Part shown: piece after piece, positions 9,298 through 16,357 of the stretch
How the letters are laid out: every line of letters starts with the position of its first letter
Numbering within the stretch: the first letter of the stretch is position 1
Source: Woeseiaceae bacterium
Lineage (GTDB): Bacteria > Pseudomonadota > Gammaproteobacteria > Steroidobacterales > Woeseiaceae
Reading direction: 5' to 3'
Length of the DNA stretch: 20,351 bases
NCBI GenBank assembly: GCA_022866645.1
Contig: JALHUQ010000145.1
Coordinates: 1 to 20,351, forward strand
Translations under genes and position numbers: made by a program
The notes under the pieces: model-generated
Told to the model about the DNA's origin: nothing
The model's database searches: none
The model's input: the letters and a program-made list of their open reading frames with translations, nothing else

Positions 9298-9759
9298 TCA
9301 CATACTGTTGAAAAGGCTCACTAGCTCATAACAGACGAGGCAGGCATAAAAACTGAAGAATACCGTCAGAAACGCACCCGTTCGAAAACGATTCAAGAAC
9401 CTCGATTTCGCCAGGAAAACGAGAATCAGAATTCCGATGCCCGACATCGCCAGTTTGGTGCTGGTAAACAGTATCGTGCTGTGAGCTATGACAGCTCCCA
9501 TGACCGGATTGATCTCGATCATGCCTCGGTCAATAAGTTGCAGGGTGAGGAATGCATCCGCGCAAGACAGCAACATCGTCCCGGTCGCGAGGAAGAATAA
9601 CCATGGGTGATGCCAGTCGAGGAACACCACGTCGTCATCCACGAGACGACGATGCTCACGGCGACGAGACCGCGTAAATCCGAAAAAAACCGTTCGCCAG
9701 GTGAAATCACGGCGTTCGAGTTCGTCACGTTTATCGTTTATTGCCCGGATTAGATCCAT
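9298..9759 (-). CDS. DUF5658-like small membrane protein
   Basis: This 153-residue protein has a basic, charged N-terminal tail (about 1-50, rich in Arg/Asp) and three to four hydrophobic segments (about 52-72, 85-117, 127-147). The stretch DAFLTLQLIDRGMIEINPVM resembles the DUF5658 hallmark, in which a D...LT helix is followed by an EINP-M turn. That assignment is from memory of the family and was not searched. No biochemical function is known. It lies 22 bases after the cytochrome c gene on the same strand, so the two are probably cotranscribed; sucA begins 122 bases further on. The start ATG at 9759 has a purine-rich GAAGAGGA about a dozen bases upstream, somewhat far. The high positive charge before the first helix suggests a cytoplasmic N-terminus. 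Confidence 0.75.
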   Translation of the reverse strand: MDLIRAINDKRDELERRDFTWRTVFFGFTRSRRREHRRLVDDDVVFLDWHHPWLFFLATGTMLLSCADAFLTLQLIDRGMIEINPVMGAVIAHSTILFTSTKLAMSGIGILILVFLAKSRFLNRFRTGAFLTVFFSFYACLVCYELVSLFNSM

Positions 9760-9781
9760 GGGGTCTAGCGTCCTCTTCGAA

Positions 9782-10282
9782 TTATTGTCTGTCAGACGTC
9801 GCTTCTAATAAATAGGCAATCAAATCGTCTCTGTTTTGCTGGCCGAACACACCAGCGAACGTCATTCTGTTACCCGGCAGAAATCGACCGGGTTGCGCCA
9901 ACCACGCGTCCAACGCTCTCGGCGTCCACACGAAATTCGCATTACGCATTACCGGTGAGTAATCGAATCCCGCCAGCTCCCCGACGCGTCTGCCAAAAAT
10001 CCCGAACAATGCTGGCCCTATCATGTTCGGCCCACCTGCATCGACGCTGTGACAGGCTTTGCAGATTTGCGCTTGACGAGAACCGTTCTGGCGATTCGCA
10101 CTGGCGAACTGCTCGAGCGCCAAATAGTCAGCGACTGGCAGAACCGTTTGCTCACCCAGCGTCGCTGCCGACAACTGTCCCACGCCCTCATCCGACGGTG
10201 CGGAATCCGTCGAATCAGTTCCACAGGCCGCGAGTAACAAGAGAGTACTCAGCAAAGCCAAACGCTTGATGCCACTGGTCAA
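9782..10282 (-). CDS. Lipoprotein class I cytochrome c
   Basis: This 166-residue exported haem protein starts with a lipoprotein signal: basic MTSGIKR, a hydrophobic stretch and the lipobox LAAC with the lipidated Cys at 20. A low-complexity linker follows, then a single c-type haem site CKACH at 74-78. PNMIGPALFGIFGRR matches the c2/c550-type fold after the haem, and the likely distal haem ligand is M140 in PGNRMTFAGV. It probably carries electrons at the periplasmic face of a membrane. The start is TTG at 10282, chosen because it directly precedes the signal peptide and has TTGGAG six bases upstream; no ATG or GTG fits. It is divergent from alkB (154-base gap) and followed by the DUF5658 gene. 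Confidence 0.9.
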   Translation of the reverse strand: MTSGIKRLALLSTLLLLAACGTDSTDSAPSDEGVGQLSAATLGEQTVLPVADYLALEQFASANRQNGSRQAQICKACHSVDAGGPNMIGPALFGIFGRRVGELAGFDYSPVMRNANFVWTPRALDAWLAQPGRFLPGNRMTFAGVFGQQNRDDLIAYLLEATSDRQ

Positions 10283-10288
10283 TATTTA

Positions 10289-10294
10289 CTCCAA
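10289..10294 (-). promoter_or_regulatory. Ribosome binding site supporting a TTG start
   Basis: On the minus strand this reads TTGGAG, with six bases between it and the TTG at 10282. It is the main reason for accepting the rare TTG start of the cytochrome c gene. Confidence 0.65.
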
Positions 10295-10399
10295 GTTCAC
10301 AGCCAGCCCAAAATATAGAGCAATTTCCGCGCCATCGCCTCATCGTCTTGACTTAACGCCGTATTCTGTCAATTGCCGCACCTGGCGACCATTGTTTTG

Positions 10400-10405
10400 T
10401 ATAAT
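10400..10405 (+). promoter_or_regulatory. Possible -10 element upstream of alkB
   Basis: A perfect TATAAT lies 31 bases before the alkB ATG. No good -35 hexamer is present at 16-18 bases (TTGCCG at 10373-10378 is 21 bases away). If real, the promoter would need an activator, as is usual for alkane hydroxylase genes. The leader would be about 25 bases. Confidence 0.35.
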
Positions 10406-10436
10406 TTGCCGACAGATATTGAGCAGGCAGTGTGCG

Positions 10437-11654
10437 ATGAGAACTTACACAGGCATTTCGGCGGATGGTCAGGCGCTTGATTACGTCGACAAGAAACGTT
10501 GGCTGTGGCTGCTGTCTGTGGCCTATCCGCTGCAGCCCTTCATCGCGATAGGGCTGCATGCCAAAACGGGTGTCGAAGCGTGGTTCTTGCTGCCTTTCTT
10601 TTCCAACTATGTTTTAGCCCCGATCGTCGACTGGCTGATCGGTGAAGACAGTAATAACCCTCCCGAAGAAGTCGTCATGCAGCTCGATCAGGATCCCTAC
10701 TATCGACGGCTCACTTACGCGATAATCCCGCTGCACTTCGCCAGCCTTGTCGGCGGGATCTGGTACGCGACGACGCAGCCGCTTAGCTGGTGGGCATTCC
10801 TGTTGCTGGCTGCCTTAACCGGACTCACCGCCGGTTTGGCCATCAATACGGCGCACGAACTCGGGCACAAAAACTCGAAAATCGAAAAGCAACTCGCCAA
10901 AATCGCCCTGGTGATTCCCGCCTATGGCCATTTCACGATCGAACACAATCGCGGACATCACAAATACGTCTCCACCTTCAAAGATCCGGCGAGTGCACGT
11001 ATGGGAGAAAGCATTTACAGGTTTGCGATGCGTGAAATACCCGGCGCCTTTGCGGGAGCATGGGCCATTGAGAAAGATCGACTGACCCGTCGTGGCAAGT
11101 CAGTCTGGCATCCGACCAATCAAATCCTGCAATCCTACTCATTAACCGCCGCAATGAGTCTTCTCTTCCTGCTGGTTTTAGGCTGGAAGGTCTTGCCCTT
11201 CCTGATCGTGCACAATTTGTTTGCCTACTGGCAACTCACGAGCGCGAACTACATTGAGCACTACGGTTTGCTTCGGCATGGTGCTGACGACGGCACGCTG
11301 GAGCGTTGCGAGCCGCACCACTCCTGGAACAGTAATCACATTTTCAGCAATCTCGTGCTGTTCCACCTGGAGCGCCACTCAGATCACCATACGCATCCTT
11401 TGCGCCGCTATCAGTCCTTGCGACATTTTGAAAACCTCCCGCAGCTGCCGAATGGCTACTTCGGCATGTACATGCTCGCCTATATTCCGTGGCTCTGGTT
11501 CAAAGTGATGGACAAGCGCCTCATGGCCCTGCCGCATGTTGCGGGTGATATCAACAACGTCAACATTGATCCTGCGGCGCACCCGTCGATATTTCTGAAG
11601 TGGGGCCGCGACAAGATGTCGGAGCCGACGTACACAGATTTGCGCGGGCTTTAA
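10437..11654 (+). CDS. alkB: Alkane 1-monooxygenase (membrane non-haem diiron)
   Basis: This 405-residue inner-membrane enzyme hydroxylates the terminal carbon of n-alkanes using O2 and electrons from rubredoxin. All diagnostic motifs are intact: HELGHK at 140-145, EHNRGHH at 169-175, NYIEHYGL at 271-278 (the HYG motif separating AlkB from other FA_desaturase-fold enzymes) and LERHSDHH at 311-318. About six hydrophobic helices surround them, and length is normal (about 400). The open frame extends upstream to 10266, but homologues begin near MRTYTG and the upstream part is not membrane-like, so ATG 10437 was chosen; its ribosome site is weak (AGGCAG). No rubredoxin, rubredoxin reductase or alkane regulator lies in the window. 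A CPBP protease gene follows after 77 bases. Confidence 0.93.
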   Translation: MRTYTGISADGQALDYVDKKRWLWLLSVAYPLQPFIAIGLHAKTGVEAWFLLPFFSNYVLAPIVDWLIGEDSNNPPEEVVMQLDQDPYYRRLTYAIIPLHFASLVGGIWYATTQPLSWWAFLLLAALTGLTAGLAINTAHELGHKNSKIEKQLAKIALVIPAYGHFTIEHNRGHHKYVSTFKDPASARMGESIYRFAMREIPGAFAGAWAIEKDRLTRRGKSVWHPTNQILQSYSLTAAMSLLFLLVLGWKVLPFLIVHNLFAYWQLTSANYIEHYGLLRHGADDGTLERCEPHHSWNSNHIFSNLVLFHLERHSDHHTHPLRRYQSLRHFENLPQLPNGYFGMYMLAYIPWLWFKVMDKRLMALPHVAGDINNVNIDPAAHPSIFLKWGRDKMSEPTYTDLRGL

Positions 11655-11731
11655 CTGCATTCGTAATAAGTGGCGAATTTGGTCAATTACAGTCTTCGCC
11701 GCGACGAACTTGCAGCCCTAGAATCGTTCGA

Positions 11732-12568
11732 ATGGCTGACCACCGGATTTCACGAACCACCCTCGCAGCGATACTCGTAGCGACCACTGCGGCGCTGGTC
11801 GCTCGATCCTGGCTCCAGATTGAGTTGGTGCAAGAGGGCATGCAGCAGATACTTGCAGAAGACGTTTCGTATCTGGTCGTTCCGCCAATACTGTTGTTAT
11901 TGCTTTTTCCTTTGTGGCGCAGCGAGAAGGCTTTCCTCAAGATCCAGTTTCGCCGACAAGCGCTCACCTGGCGAATCGCGGTTACCGCGCTCACTATCGG
12001 CATCCTGATGCGACTGATGTGGTGGAGTCAATTGATCGCCGGCGTCTCTTTTGGCATGTACATGTCAGCAGATCCGGATGCCGTTGTCGGACCGGCAGTC
12101 TCCTTCCGCTGCGCATCCTCCGCCGTCGTTTTTCTTGGTTTTTTTGTAATGGCACTTCTCGTGCCCTTGATTGAAGAGGTCACACACCGCGCTTACATAC
12201 AAACTGCACTCCGACCTCGCGGCGCTGCCGTCGCAATTCTGGTATCGGCGGCGATTTTCGCCATATTTCACGTACCGACATCGTGGCCCTTCGCGTTTTT
12301 CGCCGGTCTCGTATTCGGTGTGCAGTATTGGTCAACTCGGTCTTTGTGGCCATCATTGATATCTCATGCGACGGTGAACGGCCTGCTGCAAATTGACTGG
12401 CGCTGCCTGTCGGCTACATGGAACCCGCGCGCCGAAACTATTCCACTATTGGGGCCAGGACTTGTATCAATGATTATTTTCGTCACTTGCGCGGTCGTCT
12501 TGATTTATCTGCTACTAAAAATAGCTACCGAGGCGCGAGCGATACGCCCCGGTAGCCAGGGCCTATAG
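11732..12568 (+). CDS. CPBP-family intramembrane metalloprotease
   Basis: This 278-residue polytopic protein carries the three CPBP (Abi/Rce1-like) motifs: EEVTHR at 148-153 (EE-x3-R), FAIFH at 176-180 (F-x3-H) and HATVN at 212-216 (H-x3-N). Those glutamate and histidine residues form the intramembrane metal site, so the enzyme looks catalytically competent. Family members process prenylated or other membrane substrates in eukaryotes. In bacteria they are often found beside bacteriocin genes as immunity or maturation proteins. The chosen ATG has no clear ribosome site, but no other start lies in frame in the 77-base gap after alkB. Convergent at its 3' end is a 63-residue leader-peptide gene whose stop overlaps this one. 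The last codons also contain that gene's terminator. Confidence 0.9.
   Translation: MADHRISRTTLAAILVATTAALVARSWLQIELVQEGMQQILAEDVSYLVVPPILLLLLFPLWRSEKAFLKIQFRRQALTWRIAVTALTIGILMRLMWWSQLIAGVSFGMYMSADPDAVVGPAVSFRCASSAVVFLGFFVMALLVPLIEEVTHRAYIQTALRPRGAAVAILVSAAIFAIFHVPTSWPFAFFAGLVFGVQYWSTRSLWPSLISHATVNGLLQIDWRCLSATWNPRAETIPLLGPGLVSMIIFVTCAVVLIYLLLKIATEARAIRPGSQGL
12515..12556 (-). terminator. Rho-independent terminator of the leader-peptide gene
   Basis: On the minus strand, seven bases after the peptide stop, the arms GCTACCGGGGCG and CGCCTCGGTAGC (12545-12556 and 12524-12535) form a 12-pair stem with one G-U pair and a nine-base loop. TATTTTTA follows immediately (12516-12523). On the plus strand the stem has an A-C mismatch and no T run, so it should act only leftward. 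It lies entirely within the 3' coding end of the convergent CPBP protease. Confidence 0.8.
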
Positions 12569-12754
12569 GGCCCGTGCAACGCGCTCGATCATGTGGGAGG
12601 CCGCTGAGACCAAACCTTCGTAAATATTGATCAGGTCGTCCCCAATGCCCCCGGAATTAGTGATCCCGCCCAAATTGTTGCCGCTACCACCCGAAGAACA
12701 GTCGTCCCCAGCACCCGCTACCAAGCTCATTTCATTCCTTGTCAACTCTCGCAT
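12563..12754 (-). CDS. Double-glycine-type leader peptide (putative bacteriocin or exported peptide precursor)
   Basis: This 63-residue protein starts with a leader matching the double-glycine consensus (LS-x2-EL-x2-I-x-GG). Counted from a cut after Ala15, L is at -12, T at -11, E at -8, M at -7, V at -4, and GA at -2/-1. The 48-residue core would begin GDDCSSGG. It has one cysteine (C19), a Gly/Ser/Asn-rich stretch to about residue 38 and a C-terminal amphipathic helix (about 40-63). Such leaders are cut by C39-peptidase ABC exporters, but none is in the window. AAAAGGAG sits six bases before the ATG and a strong terminator follows, so this is a genuine single-gene unit. It converges on a CPBP protease gene, a frequent bacteriocin neighbour. 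Leader type is well supported; antimicrobial function is inference. Confidence 0.8.
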   Translation of the reverse strand: MRELTRNEMSLVAGAGDDCSSGGSGNNLGGITNSGGIGDDLINIYEGLVSAASHMIERVARAL

Positions 12755-12760
12755 TTCAAT

Positions 12761-12768
12761 CTCCTTTT
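12761..12768 (-). promoter_or_regulatory. Strong ribosome binding site of the leader-peptide gene
   Basis: Reads AAAAGGAG on the minus strand, six bases before the ATG at 12754. It is one of the best Shine-Dalgarno matches in the window and argues that the small frame is really translated. Confidence 0.8.
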
Positions 12769-12844
12769 GAATTTATCCACCGCGCGTCCTGCGCAGTTCC
12801 AAACTAGTCCCTGCCAGCATTCCTTGCCGCCTCAGAAATCCGGC

Positions 12845-12850
12845 ATTTTA
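12845..12850 (-). promoter_or_regulatory. Possible -10 element of the leader-peptide gene
   Basis: Reads TAAAAT on the minus strand, about 90 bases upstream of the ATG. The nearest -35-like element is TTGAAT at a short 15-base spacing, so support is weak. The 215-base region (12755-12969) is shared with the divergent outer-membrane protein gene; nothing else was recognised in it. Confidence 0.25.
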
Positions 12851-12969
12851 TCGAGTTTTGACATAATTCAAGTACCGGGTCGTGCTTGTGAAGCGGCGCA
12901 CAGTCGAATCCGCGACGCGCAGTTAGGCTAGGCGACTAGCAAGCTCCCTATGGGCACCCGGGAATAACC

Positions 12970-13641
12970 ATGAACACATCAATCACAAAGGCAGCGCTGG
13001 TCGCGCTGGTCCTCGCATCCTCCGGCGCTGCCAACGCCGACTTTGGCGTCGGTGTGAAAGGCGGTACGCTGGGTTTGGGCATTGAAGGACGCTGGAGTCC
13101 GTTACCGTGGCTGGACCTCCGAGCGGGCGCGAACCAATACGATTTTGAGGTTGCCGGGTCGCAGGCTGGCATCAACTACGACGCGACGTTCGCGATGGAC
13201 AACTACTATCTGACCGGAAATATCCGCTTTCCGCTGAGCCCGTTTCGTCTGACCGCTGGTGCGTTCTCCAACGGCAACGGAGTGCAGATGGTCAGCCAGG
13301 ATACCGGCGGCGCGTTGCTGATCATCGGCAACACCGCCTTCGACACGGCTGAAATTGGATCGCTCGTTACAGATACCTCATTTGCCAATGTGGCACCGTA
13401 TATAGGGTTTGGCTACGACTTTGAAGTATTCGGCAAAATTGGACTGAATCTCGACTTCGGTCTGCTGTGGCAAGGCGAACCGGCCGTCGATATTTATGCG
13501 ACGGGGTATGACACGGCATCACCGGCAACGCAGGCATTGCTGGATTCCGCGTACGTTGTGGAAAAAGCCGAATTCGAATATGAGATCAGCAATTTCAAGG
13601 CCTGGCCGGTCATGTCATTGTCGTTCGTCTACAATTTCTAA
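12970..13641 (+). CDS. Small outer-membrane beta-barrel protein
   Basis: This 223-residue protein has a Sec signal peptide (basic start, hydrophobic core, cut after AANA at about residue 23). Alternating aromatic/hydrophobic strands follow (VGVKGGTLGLGIEGRW, YYLTGNIRFPL, FRLTAGAF, PYIGFGYDF, IGLNLDFGLLW). It ends SLSFVYNF, with the C-terminal phenylalanine expected of barrels inserted by the Bam machinery. Eight to ten strands seem likely. It resembles general OmpW/OmpA-like barrels, but I do not recognise a named family. ATG 12970 follows a GGGA about seven bases upstream. It diverges from the leader-peptide gene (215-base gap) and converges with the FAD oxidoreductase gene, their stops overlapping by four bases. 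Function (porin, adhesin or structural) is unknown. Confidence 0.8.
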   Translation: MNTSITKAALVALVLASSGAANADFGVGVKGGTLGLGIEGRWSPLPWLDLRAGANQYDFEVAGSQAGINYDATFAMDNYYLTGNIRFPLSPFRLTAGAFSNGNGVQMVSQDTGGALLIIGNTAFDTAEIGSLVTDTSFANVAPYIGFGYDFEVFGKIGLNLDFGLLWQGEPAVDIYATGYDTASPATQALLDSAYVVEKAEFEYEISNFKAWPVMSLSFVYNF

Positions 13642-14987
13642 CTTCGGCGATCGCGCCAGGACGAAAACGCAATTCCCGCGCGCAAATACTTGAGTCGCAG
13701 TGGCGCGAGTGGGAATTTTCGAGCCATGCCATGCACAATTTCCGGCATGGCCGGCATGCCGCCGGATCCGATCCAGTCTGCCAGTTGTTTGCCTGTCCAG
13801 GTGGCGGTGTTGACGCCATTGCCGTGATAGCCATATCCGAAATAGACACTGCCATCGTCGTCTAACTGACCGATAGACGGAACCATGGAACCGGTCATGC
13901 AGATGAGCCCATGCCAGCGATAATCGATGTCGACCTTCGACCATTCTGGCCAGATCTTTTTCAGCATGGATTCGAGCCGCCGGTACGTTTCGGCCTCGCC
14001 ATCCGGATGACCGGTGGAATGACCCCGACCACCGAACATGAATCGACCATCCGGCAACAGGCGAAAATAGTTCAGGACGCGACGAGAATTAATGGACGGA
14101 TGTTCCGTAACCCAGGAATGCGCCGCCTTTTCGGATTCGCTGAGAGGTCGCGTTACGATAATCGCGCTGATGACGGGCAATGTACGCGCATAGAATTCGG
14201 GACGTAGTGTTTCGGGCATGAAGCCGTTGGTCGAATATACAATCCTGCGCGCTCGCAGTGTGCCGCCAGCCGTACTGATTCGATGCGATCCGTCGTCGGC
14301 CTTCTGCCAGGACAAGACCTCACTGTGCTCATGCAATACGGCGCCGCGACGAATAGCCGCATTGGCAAGACCACGGCAATACCGGAGTGGATGCAATCCA
14401 AAGGTCGGTCGCGTCATCAGCGCTCCGAACTGCTCGCTCGAATCGAAGAATCGCTCGCGGCATTCTCCCGCACTGAACAACTCTGCAGAAATGCCGAGTT
14501 TGCTTGTCAGCAGGTGGTGGTCTTCTGTTAACCCGTCGAAGGCCTTCGCGAGATGTGCAACTTCCAGTTCAGCGCTGCCGAAGGCCTGAAACTCAATACC
14601 TTCGCTGGCTGCTATCTCTCGAACCAGTTCCACACCCTCTACCTGGGAGCGAAAAAACTCACGCGCATTGTCCAGGCCGACCATTTTGACCAGATCTTTA
14701 CGCTGTAGCCCGGTACCGCCCATGCTGCAAAAGCCGCCATTGCGACCCGACGCGCCCCAACCGAAATGCCCGGCTTCCAGCACACGCACATCAATGCTGT
14801 GATCTCGAGCCAGATGCAGAGCTGCGGACAAACCCGTGTAGCCACCACCTATGATGGCGACATCGCAATCGTCGTCACCGGCGAGCGGCGGCGCATTGAC
14901 GCCGATGTCCGCCGCCGTCGCCTCCCAGTAACTCCGCTGAGGAGTATCGAAGCGGTACAGATTGTCGTCGTAAAGTCGTTTGTTCAC
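13638..14987 (-). CDS. DAO-family FAD-dependent oxidoreductase (PuuB-like)
   Basis: This 449-residue flavoprotein is of the D-amino-acid-oxidase/glycine-oxidase superfamily. The dinucleotide fold is VAIIGGGYTGLSAALHLA (residues 43-60, GxGxxG at about 46-52), followed by GHFGWGASGRNGG, the FAD-contacting segment seen in amine oxidases such as gamma-glutamylputrescine oxidase (PuuB). Near the C-terminus YFGYGYHGNGVNTATWTGK is the second FAD-binding strand. It probably oxidises a secondary or primary amine to an imine; the exact substrate is unknown. The start is GTG at 14987, overlapping the stop of the decarboxylase gene as GTGA, so the two are translationally coupled. In this operon it would plausibly oxidise the amine made by the decarboxylase. 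Confidence 0.9.
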   Translation of the reverse strand: MNKRLYDDNLYRFDTPQRSYWEATAADIGVNAPPLAGDDDCDVAIIGGGYTGLSAALHLARDHSIDVRVLEAGHFGWGASGRNGGFCSMGGTGLQRKDLVKMVGLDNAREFFRSQVEGVELVREIAASEGIEFQAFGSAELEVAHLAKAFDGLTEDHHLLTSKLGISAELFSAGECRERFFDSSEQFGALMTRPTFGLHPLRYCRGLANAAIRRGAVLHEHSEVLSWQKADDGSHRISTAGGTLRARRIVYSTNGFMPETLRPEFYARTLPVISAIIVTRPLSESEKAAHSWVTEHPSINSRRVLNYFRLLPDGRFMFGGRGHSTGHPDGEAETYRRLESMLKKIWPEWSKVDIDYRWHGLICMTGSMVPSIGQLDDDGSVYFGYGYHGNGVNTATWTGKQLADWIGSGGMPAMPEIVHGMARKFPLAPLRLKYLRAGIAFSSWRDRRS

Positions 14988-16357
14988 GAGCAGTGCTCGC
15001 GAGCGATGCGGATGATGGCCTCCAGGCTACGGTCGACGTCATCTGCGCTGGTAGACCAGTTGCAGACGCTAATGCGCATCGCCGTTTTTTTCTGCCAGAC
15101 CGTAACGCCACACCAGCACGTGCCATCCTTTTGAATCTCGTCGATTATTTTCCGATTCGTCGCATCATCACCGAAAGATACGAGCACCTGATTCAGTACG
15201 ACATCGTTGAGTACGTCGAAGCCCGCCTCTTCAAATCCCGCCGCAAATCGTCGCGCGTGGCTGCAGCATCGATCGATCATCGCGGCGACGCCCTGCTTGC
15301 CAAGCGACTTTAACGCGGCCCAGACATCAACGCCTCGTGCCCGACGCGACAGTTCGGGCGTAAAGTCAGACGGGTTACGAAATCTGGTTTCCGTCATCAG
15401 GTATTCGGCGGTAATAGACATCGCCGACTTTAGCGCTGCCGTATCCCGCACAAATGCGATACCACTGTCATACGGAACGTTGAGCCACTTATGCGCGTCC
15501 GTTGCCCAGGAATCCGCCGCGGCAAATCCCGAACAAAGATGAGATCGATCGGCGGACGCTGCCGCCCAAAGGCCGAACGCTCCGTCGACGTGCACCCATG
15601 CGCCTTTTGGCTTGGCAACATCGCAGATGTCAGCGATTGGATCGAAGGCACCCGTATTGACGTTTCCGGCTTGCGTACAAATGATCGTTGGGCCCTTGAC
15701 GGCCGGAAATCGACTGGCATCGATTCGTCCCTGCCCATCCACCGGTGCCCTGACCACACGATTCCGGCCAAATCCGAGCAGGCCAAGTGATTTGAAAACG
15801 GTGGGGTGCGATTCCTCGGAGACGATAAGGGTCACTGGTGGTGCTCCGATCAAACCGTCCGCTTCGACGTTCCAGCCGATATCCGAATAGACACGGTTAC
15901 GCGCAGCGGCTAGCGCGGTGAAGTTCGCTATGGTCGCGCCGGTTACGAAAGACGCCGCCGTGCCGGCCGGCAAACCGAACAGATCAATCATCCAGTCCAT
16001 GGCAACGAGTTCGAGGGTCGACGTAATCGGGGTCACCTCGTGCATGCCGACGTTTTGGTCCCAGGCCGTCGTGAGCCAGTTCGTCGCGACAGTGACCGGC
16101 AGTGAACCGCCGATAACAAAGCCGAAATAGCGTGGACCGGTCATCATCACCGTAGCGGGAGAACCCACTTCATCCAGCATCGCCAATACGTGCTTTTCAT
16201 CTGCACCTATGTCCGGCATCGGTTCAATGAACTTGGTCGCTGCGGCAACGGCCTCTGGTGACGGCGCAACGCGACGAGCAGCGCCGGCTTCACGATAAGC
16301 GATGCCGCGTTCGGCGGCATCGACGAGCAAACTACGGAGACTCAAGTTATCAGGCAT
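14984..16357 (-). CDS. Group II PLP-dependent amino acid decarboxylase
   Basis: This 457-residue protein belongs to the pyridoxal-phosphate group II decarboxylases (aromatic-amino-acid, histidine, glutamate and related decarboxylases). Key residues are visible: H184 in SEESHPTVFKS (stacks on the PLP ring), D258 in HVDGAFGLW (binds the pyridine nitrogen) and the Schiff-base lysine K290 in DAHKWLNVPYD. TGPRYFGFVIGG near residues 73-84 and QNVGMHEVTP near 101 match the substrate-side N-terminal blocks. Substrate cannot be fixed from sequence. It overlaps the upstream MFS gene by eight bases and the downstream FAD oxidoreductase by four, forming a tight three-gene operon. The start is ATG at 16357. 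Confidence 0.92.
   Translation of the reverse strand: MPDNLSLRSLLVDAAERGIAYREAGAARRVAPSPEAVAAATKFIEPMPDIGADEKHVLAMLDEVGSPATVMMTGPRYFGFVIGGSLPVTVATNWLTTAWDQNVGMHEVTPITSTLELVAMDWMIDLFGLPAGTAASFVTGATIANFTALAAARNRVYSDIGWNVEADGLIGAPPVTLIVSEESHPTVFKSLGLLGFGRNRVVRAPVDGQGRIDASRFPAVKGPTIICTQAGNVNTGAFDPIADICDVAKPKGAWVHVDGAFGLWAAASADRSHLCSGFAAADSWATDAHKWLNVPYDSGIAFVRDTAALKSAMSITAEYLMTETRFRNPSDFTPELSRRARGVDVWAALKSLGKQGVAAMIDRCCSHARRFAAGFEEAGFDVLNDVVLNQVLVSFGDDATNRKIIDEIQKDGTCWCGVTVWQKKTAMRISVCNWSTSADDVDRSLEAIIRIAREHCS

Noticed and set aside
10266..10436. 57-residue N-terminal extension of AlkB
   Set aside because: Not membrane-like, crosses the divergent promoter region, and the family starts near ATG 10437.
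11659..11678. Possible hairpin after alkB (ATTCG/CGAAT)
   Set aside because: Only a five-base stem with a ten-base loop and no T run; not a credible terminator.
12858..12863. TTGACA on the plus strand upstream of the barrel gene
   Set aside because: A perfect -35 hexamer, but the bases 16-18 downstream (around CGTGCT) do not resemble a -10 element.
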